NCBI GenBank assembly: GCA_950097015.1
Contig: CATNEN010000038.1
Coordinates: 32,822,501-32,886,500, forward strand
DNA: 64,000 bases
Source of the DNA: Macrostomum hystrix
Taxonomy: Eukaryota > Platyhelminthes > Macrostomidae
Reading direction: 5' to 3'
Below the pieces are notes generated by a model. It was not told where the DNA came from. It did no database searches and saw only the letters and a program-made list of their open reading frames with translations. The position numbers and the translations under genes were made by a program. Shown here in pieces: positions 1-10,842 of the stretch; the first letter of the stretch is position 1, and each line of letters begins with the position of its first letter.

Positions 1-16
1 TCTCACAAATTAAAGG

Positions 17-730
17 TACCTGTATCTACCAATCTACCTGCGTCTACCAATCTACCTGTGTCTACCAATCTACCTGTGCCTACCAATCTACCTGTATCTA
101 CCAATCTACCTGTATCTACCAATCTACCTGTATCTACCAATCTACCTATATCTACCAATCTACCTATATCTACCAATCGACCTATATCTACCAATCTACC
201 TGTGTCACCAATCTACCTGTGTCACCAATCTACCTATATCTACCAATCTACCTATATCTACCAATCTACCTGTATCTACCAATCTACCTCTGTCACCAAT
301 CTACCATATCTACCAATCTACCTGTATCTACCAATCTACCTGTGTCACCAATCTACCTATATCTACCAATCTACCTGTATCTACCAATCTACCTGTATCT
401 ACCAATCTACCTATATCTACCAATCTACCTGTATCTACCAATCTACCTATATCTACCAATCTACCTGTATCTACCAATCTACCTGTATCTACCAATCTAC
501 CTATATCTACCAATCTACCTGTATCTACCAATCTACCTGTGTCACTAATCTACCTATATCTACCAATCTACCTATATCTACCAATCTACCTGTATCTACC
601 AATCTACCTATATCTACCAATCTACCTGTATCTACCAATCTACCTGTATGTACCAATCTACCTATATCTACCAATCTACCTGTATCTACCAATCTACCTG
701 TGTCACCAATCTACCTATATCTACCAATCG
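17..730. repeat. 18-bp minisatellite upstream of first secreted-protein gene
   Basis: About 40 copies of an 18-bp unit (ctaccaatctacctgtat) with a few 17-bp variants carrying tgtcacc. It ends about 35 bp before the start codon at 765, so it occupies the promoter/5' leader of that gene. All long frames here come from the repeat. Confidence 0.97.
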
Positions 731-764
731 CATTGCAGCGCCATCAAACTAAACCAGCTGAAGC

Positions 765-1552
765 ATGCTCCCTCTGCTAGTCGTTGCCACAGTGGCTCTA
801 GCCCTCACCAGCCCAGTTCAGGCCAATGCCATCCTGGCCAATCAGCAGATGGACCTGCTGCTGCAAGCTGTCTCCAAGCTGCTACGCGAGACCAACTCGC
901 ACATGGTCAACGTGATCGACCAGAAGGTCAGTTTCAGCAAGAAGGTCCTGCTAGTCACTATCAGCGGCTCGGCTTCAATCAACGGCCAGCTAGGCGACCT
1001 GTCCACCATGAAGAGAGTCAGCGATGCATTCCTGACTCAGTCTGGCAAGGTGGTCACCCTGCAGGGTGTCTTTGGTGCCAACGTCGGCGGCAACCTGAAG
1101 GCCGCCGTGTCCTGGAACGGCATCGGCGTGACCGCCAGCATCGGTGTCACGTTGAAGGATTTCCGCGCCTTCCTACGCGTCACGCACGACCTGGGAGCCG
1201 CGGGAGCCAGCCCGGAGCTGCAGGAGGTTCGGGTGCAAAGCATCGGCAGCCTGAGCTTGGCCATCGGTGGACTGGGCGTGCTGGACTGGGTGAGTGACGG
1301 GAGATTGGTGGTGAGATTCGGAGATTGATAGTGAGAATCGGAGATCGACAGTGAGACTGAAACTGATCATTAAGATCAGGAGATAACCCAGAGCAGTCCG
1401 CAATCTCGCGCATACCGCTAACCAATCCGCAGGTGATGGGGCCAATCAGCAATGCCATGCTGGGCATCATTTTCCAGGTCATGAACAGTTGGGTCGGTAC
1501 GCAGCTATTCAACGCCCTTCGCATCGTGGTTAAACTGCTGCGTCTGGGTTAG
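765..1552 (+). CDS. Secreted group-7-allergen-like (TULIP-type) protein, copy A
   Basis: Two coding exons, 765-1289 and 1433-1552, give 214 aa. The intron is 143 bp with a GTGAGT donor after GACTGG and an acceptor ending ccgcAG. The first ~20 residues (MLPLLVVATVALALTSPVQA) look like a signal peptide with cleavage after VQA. The mature chain alternates hydrophobic and polar residues. It contains an MKRVSDA block followed by a Gly-rich strand near the middle, then GGLGVLDW joined to VMGPISNAMLGII, ending in an amphipathic helix. That order (K-R-V-x-D-A, then GGL-x-x-LD, then a C-terminal helix) is what I recall of arthropod group-7 allergen-like proteins, a TULIP/BPI-type lipid-binding fold. 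Function is inferred from this resemblance only; extracellular lipid or hydrophobe binding is plausible. It has the same exon structure as copies B and C but is clearly diverged from them. Confidence 0.75.
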
Positions 1553-1687
1553 ACCTTCAATTGCTTTGCGTAAAATATACGGTTAAAGTTATAAAAACTT
1601 GTCGCTGTTTGTTATACTGCTTCGTATGCCTTCTCCACTACTTTCCTGACAAGTAGCGTCATTCGAATGTGCGAAAATTTAACGACA

Positions 1688-2225
1688 GTGCGTAGAAGCG
1701 ATATTTGAGGAAGCGATATTTTGAGGAAGGGATATTGTGAGAAGAGGATATTGTGAGGAGAGGATATTGTGAGGAAGAGATATTGTGAGGAAGGGATATT
1801 GTGAGGAAGAGATATTGTGAGGAGAGGATATTGTGAGGAAGAGATATTGTGAGGAAGGGATATTGTGAGGAAGAGATATTGTGAGGAAGGGATATTGTGA
1901 GGAAGGGATATTGTGAGGAGGGGATGTTGTGAGGATAAGATATTGTGAGGAAGGGATATTGTGAGGAAGGGATATTGTGAGGAGAGGATATTGTGAGGAG
2001 AGGATATTGTGAGGAAGAGATATTGTGAGGAAAGGATATTGTGAAGAAGGGATATTGTGAGGATGGGATATTGTGAGGAGGGGATATTATGAAAAGGGGG
2101 ATATTGTGAGGAGAGGATATTGTGAAGAAGGGATATTGTGAGGATGGGATATTTTGAGGAAGGGATATTGGGAGGAGAGGATATTATGAAAAGGGGGATA
2201 TTGTGAGGAAAGGATATTTTGAATA
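1688..2225. repeat. 16-bp purine-rich minisatellite
   Basis: About 34 units of gaggaagggatattgt with 15-16 bp variants (gaggaga, gaggatg). It starts about 135 bp after the stop codon of copy A. Confidence 0.96.
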
Positions 2226-2699
2226 AATAACACAAACAGAACATTATAGCATTATTTCCAAATATATAAATCACTTAAAATAAAAGTAGATAAATCCTAA
2301 TTTTAGGAACTTACTTAGATAACAAAGTCCCAATTCTCAAGTCCCAAGCTGTCAGTGTCAAATTTTCGGCTTCAAGCAAGCCGCCCTGCCAAAACTAGGT
2401 AAATAGAGTTGTCAACATTGTAGCGTTAAAGAAGAAATCGCCACCAAACATCAAGTGGGCCATTAAGTCGAGCCTCATGACGGGCTCCCAACGCTACAAC
2501 AACGTTGGTTAGCTTGAAGCTTCCAATCTAGATTTACCTTCTAGATATCGAAACTGTCACTTGCTTACCCAACTTGTCAAGTGTTCTTCTGGGACAACTT
2601 GTCAATTTGGGCTATATTAGGCTAAGCTCAATACTGTAATGAATCCAATCCGGGCAACTCCACTCCGTAGACACACTCCGTACTGAGCTACCAATCGTC
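2226..2699. other. Intergenic spacer upstream of copy B
   Basis: AT-rich spacer without a coding frame. A loose inverted pair (attgtagcgtt near 2420 against aacgctacaacaacg near 2490) is visible. The 5' leader just before the start at 2700 reads gagctaccaatcgtc, which matches part of the minisatellite unit in front of copy A. Confidence 0.6.
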
Positions 2700-4032
2700 A
2701 TGCTGCAGTTGCTCGCCATCGCCACAGTGGCCCTGAGCCTGACCAGCTCCGTGCAGGCCAATGTCATCATGGCCAACCAGCAGATGGACCTGCTGATTCA
2801 GAGCCTCACTCAGAACCTGCGCGAGACCAACTCTCACCTGGTCAGCGTGCTGGATAAGAAGGTCGGCTTCAGCAAGAAGGTTCTGCTGGTCACCATCAAG
2901 GGCTCGGCGTCCATCAACGGTCAGCTGGGCGACTTGTCGACGGTGCGTCGGGCCGGAGACGCCTCCCTGACCCAGTCGGGCACCGTGCTCACCCTGCAGG
3001 GTCTCTTCGGAGCCGACATCGGCGGCAGCCTGAGGGCCGCCGTGTCCTGGAACGGCATCAAGGTGTCCGCCAGCGTTGGCGTCGGTCTGAAGAATTTCCG
3101 CGCCTTCCTGCGCGTCACTCACGACCTGGGAGCCGCGGGAGCCAGCCCGGAGCTGCGGGAGGTTCGAATCCACAGCATCGGCAGCCTCAGCGTGTCTGTT
3201 GGCGGCCTGGGCGTGCTGGACTGGGTGAGTGGAGGGAGCCGACTGTGAGACTCAAAGACTCAAAGACCACTTGGAGTAGAACGACGGGAAAGTACGTTTC
3301 TAAGAAAACATTTAGAAGGTGCATATACCGAAAGGAAAAAAAAGCATTTGCCGCTCGCGTCAATGTCTCGAAGTTTGATTCCGCGGCGAGGCCACATTCA
3401 TTTGGGGCGCAGCCGCGAAGAGAAGGCCTGTGGGGCTTGTCGTGCAATTTAAGCTCTTGAGGGCTAACCTCCAAGGCACAGTAATAGCGTACACTGCCTG
3501 ACGACACTGGTACACACCTGTGTGAGCTTATTTACTATTTTTATGCCAGCTCCACCGTGCCTAAAATTGCATTGTGATTCAGAATCCGCAAACTATAAAA
3601 CTTGGGTAAACTAATGCTTTTAATGGTTTTCTTTAAGAAAATTCAAATTCAAATTCTAACTCTAGTTCTAGGCCTATTGATGAAAATAGTATGCAGATTA
3701 ACTTCCTAGGAATACACATTTATAATATTCTTTGGAGTACCATACTCGTACTCGTTCGGTTAAATCAAAAGAAGCTCCTCAGATCTGCTTCGAAAAACTT
3801 TTATTATTTTTCTTAGAAACGTGTAATACCGTCCTTCGATCTTCTCCTTGGACTAAAATTACCCGTTTGCAAAGGCGTGACTAGTGCACAATTAACTGTT
3901 TCCCTGTTTTAGGTGCTCAGCCCGATCAGCAAGGCCATGTCAGGTATCATCAGCGAGGTGATGAACGGCTGGGTTGGCAACCAGCTGGCCGCTGCCCTGC
4001 GTCGCGTTGTCAAGCTGATCCGGCTTGGTTGA
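2700..4032 (+). CDS. Secreted group-7-allergen-like (TULIP-type) protein, copy B
   Basis: Exons 2700-3224 and 3913-4032 encode 214 aa; the 688-bp intron has GTGAGT...tttttAG-type ends and the same position as in copy A (after the GACTGG codons). Signal peptide is MLQLLAIATVALSLTSSVQA. Core features are NGQLGDLSTVRRAGDASL, a long beta-rich stretch, GGLGVLDW | VLSPISKAMSGI, and the basic C-terminal helix AAALRRVVKLIRLG. It shares an identical exon 1 with copy C on the opposite strand (about 520 nt with no mismatch found by eye). The intron carries a dispersed repeat at 3370-3535. An AATAAA lies 111 bp after the stop. Family assignment rests on the pattern described for copy A; lipid binding is inference. 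Confidence 0.8.
3370..3535 (+). mobile_element. Dispersed repeat DR2, copy 1 (in intron of copy B)
   Basis: Begins near ttccgcggcgaggcc and runs through ccaaggcacagt and tacactgcctgacga. The same sequence occurs at 21535-21795 with scattered substitutions, and its right half at 5958-6065 and, inverted, at 35425-35560 and 42405-42475. No coding capacity; the element class is unknown. Confidence 0.75.
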
Positions 4033-4142
4033 CGCTCTCGACGTTATCTCTGGAGTTCTATAAGGATCATCTCCTGACTCCATGAGGCTCTCTACGTGAA
4101 TTCATGCAATATGGTTGTTGGACTCCAAACACATATTGGTAT

Positions 4143-4148
4143 AATAAA
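4143..4148 (+). promoter_or_regulatory. Poly(A) signal of copy B
   Basis: AATAAA 111 bp downstream of the copy B stop codon, in AT-rich context. Confidence 0.6.
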
Positions 4149-4370
4149 ATATAATTTGCTTGCCCTATCTTCTGGTTTCCAATGGGAAAGCTGTGAACTC
4201 CACAGCACTAGTTAAAGGTTACACAACCCTCTGAGTACATGCTTTTCGTTGTGTTGTTGTTCCAAGTATTGAAATCACTGATAATACTGGTAATGATGTT
4301 TACTATCTCTCTAGAATTTACCACATTATAGATACTTACGATTACGATTACCCAGCGAGCCACCGGGAAT

Positions 4371-5035
4371 TTGGTTGGGGAGACGCCAACTGGTGTTTGG
4401 TTGGGGAGACGCCAACTGGTGTTTGGTTGGGGAGACGCCAACTGGTGTTTGGCTGGGGAGACGCCAACTGGTGTTTGGTTGGGGAGACGCCAACTGGTGT
4501 TTGGTTGGGGAGACGCCAACTGGTGTTTGGTTGGGGAGACGCCAACTGGTGTTTGGTTGGGGAGACGCCAACTGGTGTTTGGCTGGGGAGACGCCAACTG
4601 GTGTTTGGTTGGGGAGACGCCAACTGGTGTTTGGCTGGGGAGACGCCAACTGGTGTTTGGTTGGGGAGACGCCAACTGGTGTTTGGTTGGGGAGACGCCA
4701 ACTGGTGTTTGGTTGGGGAGACGCCAACTGGTATTTGGTTGGGGAGACGCCAACTGGTGTTTGGTTGGGGAGACGCCAACTGGTGTTTGGTTGGGGAGAC
4801 GCCAACTGGTGTTTGGCTGGGGAGACGCCAACTGGTGTTTGGTTGGGGAGACGCCAACTGGTGTTTGGTTGGGGAGACGCCAACTGGTGTTTGGTTGGGG
4901 AGACGCCAACTGGTGTTTGGTTGGGGAGACGCCAACTGGTGTTTGGTTGGGGAGACGCCAACTGGTGTTTGGTTGGGGAGACGCCAACTGGTGTTTGGCT
5001 GGGGAGACGCCAACTGGTGTTTGGCTGGGGGGCGC
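4371..5035. repeat. 26-bp minisatellite between convergent copies B and C
   Basis: About 25 nearly perfect copies of a 26-bp unit (ggttggggagacgccaac followed by tggtgttt). The unit length is not a multiple of 3 and contains no stop in any frame, so all six frames stay open. Each unit holds a short CCAAC/GTTGG inverted pair and a CAACTG E-box-type hexamer. Confidence 0.98.
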
Positions 5036-5165
5036 AACCAATGAGAAAAAGGGAAAAAGAAAAAGCTGTTACTTACAGCTAAATAGAATAGATATTTGGA
5101 GATGCGTATATTTTTATCGCGCTGGAGTCAATTTTAGACAACGATTCAACCAGACAGCAATGGAT

Positions 5166-5171
5166 TTTATT
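5166..5171 (-). promoter_or_regulatory. Poly(A) signal of copy C
   Basis: AATAAA on the minus strand, about 70 bp after the copy C stop codon. Confidence 0.5.
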
Positions 5172-5239
5172 TTTACGTTTCTTCCGAGCAAAGATTGTCA
5201 CAGCAGGCTCATTGCGCCTTTACGAAAACGTCGAGAGCA

Positions 5240-5966
5240 TCAGCCCAGCCGGATCAGCTTGACAACGCTACGCAGTGCGGCGGCCAGCTGGTTGCCAACC
5301 CAGCCGTTCATCACCTCGCTGATGATGCCTCCCATGGCGTTGCTGATCGGGCTGAGCACCTGCACGAATAGTGATGAGGCATGAGCAATGGAATGAAACT
5401 AAAGTGGCTAAATCAGCTTGTCGAAGGCTCTCTCCACTCACCCAGTCCAGCACGCCCAGGCCGCCAACAGACACGCTGAGGCTGCCGATGCTGTGGATTC
5501 GAACCTCCCGCAGCTCCGGGCTGGCTCCCGCGGCTCCCAGGTCGTGAGTGACGCGCAGGAAGGCGCGGAAATTCTTCAGACCGACGCCAACGCTGGCGGA
5601 CACCTTGATGCCGTTCCAGGACACGGCGGCCCTCAGGCTGCCGCCGATGTCGGCTCCGAAGAGACCCTGCAGGGTGAGCACGGTGCCCGACTGGGTCAGG
5701 GAGGCGTCTCCGGCCCGACGCACCGTCGACAAGTCGCCCAGCTGACCGTTGATGGACGCCGAGCCCTTGATGGTGACCAGCAGAACCTTCTTGCTGAAGC
5801 CGACCTTCTTATCCAGCACGCTGACCAGGTGAGAGTTGGTCTCGCGCAGGTTCTGAGTGAGGCTCTGAATCAGCAGGTCCATCTGCTGGTTGGCCATGAT
5901 GACATTGGCCTGCACGGAGCTGGTCAGGCTCAGGGCCACTGTGGCGATGGCGAGCAACTGCGAGTG
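5240..5966 (-). pseudogene. Group-7-allergen-like protein, copy C, start codon lost
   Basis: Minus-strand exons 5442-5966 (first) and 5240-5359 (last), with an 82-bp intron (gtgagt...gtgcag). Exon 1 matches copy B base for base from its third codon to about 16 bp into the intron, as far as I can read. Exon 2 differs at 9 of 120 positions, and the rest of the intron is unrelated. Codons 1-2 (ATG CTG in B) are replaced by CAC TCG, because sequence of dispersed repeat DR2 begins exactly there. No in-frame ATG precedes the signal peptide nearby. The gene is therefore either a pseudogene broken at its start or one using an upstream spliced leader or exon not seen here. The open reading frame is otherwise undamaged, suggesting the break is young. 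Confidence 0.72.
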
Positions 5967-6065
5967 TACACTGCCTGACGATGAGTCAAGGCAGATGTAC
6001 CACCTGAGTGTGCTCAGGAGTCAGCGAAATGGGCAGGATTGCCTCCTAGTCCTCGCTCTCCTCAG
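5958..6065 (+). mobile_element. Dispersed repeat DR2, copy 2 (abuts copy C)
   Basis: gtgtacactgcctgacgatg and the following gtgctcaggagtcag match the right half of the repeat at 21535-21795. Its left edge coincides with the missing initiator codon of copy C. Confidence 0.7.
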
Positions 6066-6794
6066 TTATTTTTACTAATTACCTACTCAATATAAAAGGT
6101 AATAAACTAATATTTTTTATTACCTGAATAGTTTTTTGGTCGTGCAAATGTCGTCTTTAGCTCGTATATTGTCCACTATACTAAAAATGAAATGCTTGCT
6201 TGCTTGCTTGCTTGGTTGGTTGCTTGCTTGCTTGTAATTGATTTTCTCCAGAACGGCTCAACCAATTTTCACCATTTCTTCACCAAAAGATGCCAAATAT
6301 GGGGACAATTTTACACGTATTTTTATTAAGCTGAACTTTATTGCTAAGGGGATTAAATATTCGAAAAACATGATTTTTTCAAAGGTCAAACCATCTTGGC
6401 CTATTGAGAATTTTACTCACTGCCGCTGAATTGGAATTGCATCGTCAAATTGCGCAACAACCCCTAGCTGATTGAATTTGAAGCCTGCACTCTGGAGACA
6501 AATTGGAAATAAATGTACACAACCAACCGCGAGACTGAGTGTACTCTATTTTCTTACTTCATTGTACAAAGCCAGAACTTTGAGAATTCATTTTATAAGG
6601 CTGATTTTTGCACCCACTAACCAACAGTCGGAATAGCCGATGTGTAGGCACTAGGAATAGGTTAGGCTAGGCTAGGGTTCGATTCTGCACTGCGTCAAAT
6701 CATTTAGACTAATTTTCAGCCAGTAGTGATTGAAGATTATTTTTAATTTATTTTTTCATTTCGTAAATAAAATATCATAAATCATAGCACACCT
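6066..6794. other. Spacer with TTGC tetranucleotide run
   Basis: AT-rich, no convincing gene. A (TTGC)n run lies at about 6189-6235. The sequence after it (gattttctccagaacggctc) looks like degenerate transposon sequence, but I cannot name a family. Confidence 0.55.
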
Positions 6795-9205
6795 GAGTTT
6801 GAATCATGGCTAAACCATAGTCTGAATCATGGCTAAACCTGAGTTTGAATCATGGCTAAACCATAGTCTGAATCATGGCTAAACCATAGTCTGAATCATG
6901 GCTAAACCAGAGTTTGAATCATGGCTAAACCAGAGTCTGAATCATGGCTAAACCAGAGTTTCAATCATGGCTAAACCAGAGTTTGAATTATTGCTAAACC
7001 AGAGCTTGAATCATGGCTAAACCAGAGATTGAATCATGGCTAAACCAGAGTTTCAATCATGGCTAAACCAGAGTCTGAATCATGGCTAAACCAGAGTTTG
7101 AATCGTGGCTAAACCAGAGTTTGAATCGTGGCTAAACCAGAGTTTGAATCATGGCTAAACCAGAGTTTCAATCATGGCTAAACCAGAGTTTGAATCATGG
7201 CTAAACCAGAGTTTGAATCATGGCTAAACCAGAGTTTGAATCATGGCTAAACCAGAGTTTTAATCATGGCTAACCAGAGTTTGAATCATGGTTAAACCAG
7301 AGTCTGAATCATGGCTAAACCAGAGTTTGAATCATTGCTAAACCAGAGTTTGAATCATGGCTAAACCAGAGTTTGAATCATGGCTAAACCAGCGTCTGAA
7401 TCATGGCAAAACCAGAGTTTCAATCATGGCTAAACCAGCGTCTGAATCATGGCTAAACCAGCGTCTGAATCATGGCTAAACCAGAGTTTCAATCATGGCT
7501 AAACCAGAGTTTGAATCATGGCTAAACCAGAGTTTGAATCATGGCTAAACCAGAGTTTGAATCATGGCTAAACCAGAGTCTGAATCATGGCTAAACTAGA
7601 GTTTGAATCGTGGCTAAACCAGAGTTTGAATCATGGCTAAACCAGAGTTTTAATCATGGCTAACCAGAGTTTGAATCATGGTTAAACCAGAGTCTGAATC
7701 ATGGCTAAACCAGAGTTTGAATCATTGCTAAACCAGAGTTTGAATCATGGCTAAACCAGAGTTTTAATCATGGCTAAACCAGATCTTGAATCATGGCTAA
7801 ACCAGAGTTTGAATCATGGCTAAACCAGCGTCTGAATCATGGCAAAACCAGAGTTTCAATCATGGCTAAACCAGCGTCTGAATCATGGCTAAACCAGCGT
7901 CTGAATCATGGTTAAACCAGAGTCTGAATCATGGCTAAACCAGAGTTTGAATCATTGCTAAACCAGAGTTTGAATCATGGCTAAACCAGAGTTTGAATCA
8001 TGGCTAAACCAGAGTTTCAATCATGGCTAAACCAGAGTCTGAATCATGGCTAAACCAGCGTCTGAATCATGGCTAAACCAGAGTTTGAATCATGGCTAAA
8101 CCAGAGTTTGAATATTGGCTACACCAGAGTTTGAATCATGGCTAAACCAGAGACTAAATCATGGCTAAACCATCATCATCAGCATGGCTAAACTAGAGTT
8201 TGAATCATGGCTAAACCATCATCATCAGCATGGCTAAACTAGAGTTTGAATCATGGCTAAACCAGAGTTTGAATCATGGCTAAACCAGAGTTTGAATCAT
8301 GGCTAAACCAGCGTCTGAATCATGGCAAAACCAGAGTTTCAATCATGGCTAAACCAGCGTCTGAATCATGGCTAAACCAGCGTCTGAATCATGGCTAAAC
8401 CAGAGTTTGAATCATGGCTAAACCAGAGTTTCAATCATGGCTAAACCAGCGTCTGAATCATGGCTAAACCAGAGTTTGAATAATGGCTACACCAGAGTTT
8501 GAATCATGGCTAAACCAGAGTCTGAATCATGGCTAAACCAGAGTTTGAATCATGGCTAAACCAGAGTTTGAATCATGGCTAAACCAGACTTTGAATCATT
8601 GCTAAACCAGAGTTTGAATCATGGCTAAACCAGAGTTTTAATCATGGCTAAACCAGATCTTGAATCATGGCTAAACCAGAGTTTGAATCATGGCTAAACC
8701 AGCGTCTGAATCATGGCAAAACCAGAGTTTCAATCATGGCTAAACCAGCGTCTGAATCATGGCTAAACCAGCGTCTGAATCATGGTTAAACCAGAGTCTG
8801 AATCATGGCTACACCAGAGTTTGAATCATGGCTAAACCAGAGTCTGAATCATGGCTAAACCAGAGTTTGAATCATGGCTAAACCAGAGTTTGAATCATGG
8901 CTAAACCAGACTTTGAATCATAGCCAACCAGAGTTTGAATCTTGGCTAAACCAGAGTTTCAATCATGGCTAACCCAGCGTTTGAATCATGGCTAAACCAG
9001 AGTTTGAATCATGGCAAAAACCGAGTTTCAATCATGGCTAACCCAGCGTTTGAATCATGGCTAAACCAGAGTTTGAATCTTGGCTAAACCAGAGTTTGAA
9101 TCATAGCCAACCAGAGTCTGAATCATGGCAAAACGAGAGTTTGAATCATAGCCCACCAGGGTTTAAAACATGGCGAAACCTGAGTTTGAATCTTGGCTAA
9201 CCCAG
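6795..9205. repeat. 23-bp minisatellite, 2.4 kb
   Basis: About 104 units of 23 bp built on aatcatggctaaaccagag plus tttg. Variants (agtctg, agcgtctg, aatcattg) recur in the same order in several places, e.g. the runs around 7300-7500, 7680-7900 and 8330-8470. This shows higher-order duplication of multi-unit blocks. Confidence 0.98.
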
Positions 9206-9219
9206 CGTTTGAAAAATCA

Positions 9220-10750
9220 ACGTCAACTGGGGAGTCATCATCAAAATGGGAATCATGGTGAACTGGGGGATCATGGTAAACTGGGGGATAATTGTCGACT
9301 GGGGGATCATTGTCAACTGGGGGATCATTGTCAACTGGGGGATCATTGTCAACTGGGGGATCATTGTCAACTGGGGGATCATTGTCAAATGGGGGATCAT
9401 TGTCAACTGGGGGTTCTTTGTCAACTGGGGGTTCATTGTCAACTGGGGGTTCATTGTCAACCGGGGGATCATTGTCAACTGGGGGGTCATTGTGAACTGA
9501 GAGATCATTGTCAACTGGGGGGTAATGGTCAACTGGGGGATAATTGTCAACTGGGGAATCATCATCAACTGGGGAGCATCATCAACTGGGGGATCATTGA
9601 GAACTGGGGGATCTTTGTCAACTGGGGGATCATTGTGAACTGGGGGATCTTTGTCAACTGGGGGATCATTGTATACTGTGGGATCATTGTCAACTGGGGG
9701 ATCATTGTCAACTGGGGGATCATTGTCAACTGGGGGATCGTTGTCAACTGGGGGTTCATTGTCAACTGGGGGATCATTGTCAACTGGGGGATCATTGTCA
9801 ACTGGGGGATCATCATCAACTGGGGGATCATTGTCAACTGGGGGTTCATTGTCAACTGTGGGATCATTGTCAACCGGCGGGATCATTGTCAACTGGGGGA
9901 TCATTGTCAACTGGGGGATCATTGTCAACTGGGTGATCATCATCAACTGGGGGATCATTGTCAACTGGGGGAACATTGTCAACTGGAGGAACATTGTTAA
10001 CTAGGGATCATCATCAATGGGGAGACTTCATCAACTGGGGGATCATTGTGAACTGGGGGATCTTTGTTAACTGGGGGATCATTGTCAACTGGGGGATCAT
10101 TCTCAACTGGGGGATCATTGTCAACTGGGGGATCATTTTCAACTGGGGGATCATCATCAACTGGGGGATCATTGTCAACTGGGGGATCATTGTCAACTGG
10201 GGGATCATTGTCAACTGGGGGATCATTGTCAACTGGGTGATCATCATCAACTGGGGGATCATTGTCAACTGGGGGAACATTGTCAAATGGAGGAACATTG
10301 TTAACTGGGGATCATCATCAATGGGGAGACTTCATCAACTGGGGGATCATTGTGAACTGGGGGATCTTTGTTAACTGGGGGATCATTGTCAACTGGGGGA
10401 TCATTGTCAACTGGGGGATCATTTTCAACTGGGGGATCATCATCAACTGGGGGATCATGATCAACTGGGTGATCATTGTGAACTGGGGGATCTTTGTCAA
10501 CTGGGGGATCATTGTCAACTGTGGGATCATTGTCAACTGGGGGATCATTGTCAACTGGGGGATCATTTTCAACTGGGGGATCATCATCAACTGGGTGATC
10601 ATTGTGAACTGGGGGATCATTGTCAACTGTGGGATCATTGTCAACTGGGGGATCATTGTCAAATGGGGGATCATTGTCAACTGGGTGATCGTTGTCAACT
10701 GGGGGATCATTGTCAACTGGGGGATCATTGTCAACTGGGGGATCAATGTA
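9220..10750. repeat. 18-bp minisatellite, core of a Helitron-like element
   Basis: About 85 units of ggggatcattgtcaactg with variants catcatcaactg and ctttgtcaactg. A block of about 300 bp (around 9940-10060 against 10240-10370) is duplicated inside the array. The same unit reappears inverted at 45587-45790. Confidence 0.98.
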
Positions 10751-10842
10751 GAATTTAAAAGCTGTAAATTCAGCTGCTAAAAAGTATATTATAGACGAAT
10801 TAAAAGTATTTCTGCTCCCCGAAGGGGGGCAAAACTTGCTAG
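9220..10842 (+). mobile_element. Helitron-like non-autonomous element with minisatellite core, copy 1
   Basis: After the array comes a ~90-bp tail that is about 90% identical to the tail of the copy at 45.5 kb. It holds a 7-bp stem with a 3-nt loop (GCTCCCC-GAA-GGGGGGC, 10814-10830) and ends CTAG at 10839-10842, followed by T. Both copies lose similarity immediately after CTAG. A GC hairpin about 10 nt before a CTRR end with a 3' T is the Helitron 3' signature. The 5' end is not defined; the start given is the beginning of the array. No Rep/helicase frame is present, so it would be mobilised in trans. Confidence 0.65.

Noticed and set aside
58-1297. 240- and 252-aa frames through the first array into the secreted-protein gene
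   Set aside because: They run out of frame across copy A, whose own frame has a signal peptide and conserved splice site.
4208-5384. Long frames on both strands over the 26-bp array
   Set aside because: All six frames are open because the unit lacks stops; no independent coding evidence.
6795-9205. CRISPR array
   Set aside because: Units are contiguous tandem repeats without unique spacers, in an animal genome; the same applies to all other arrays here.
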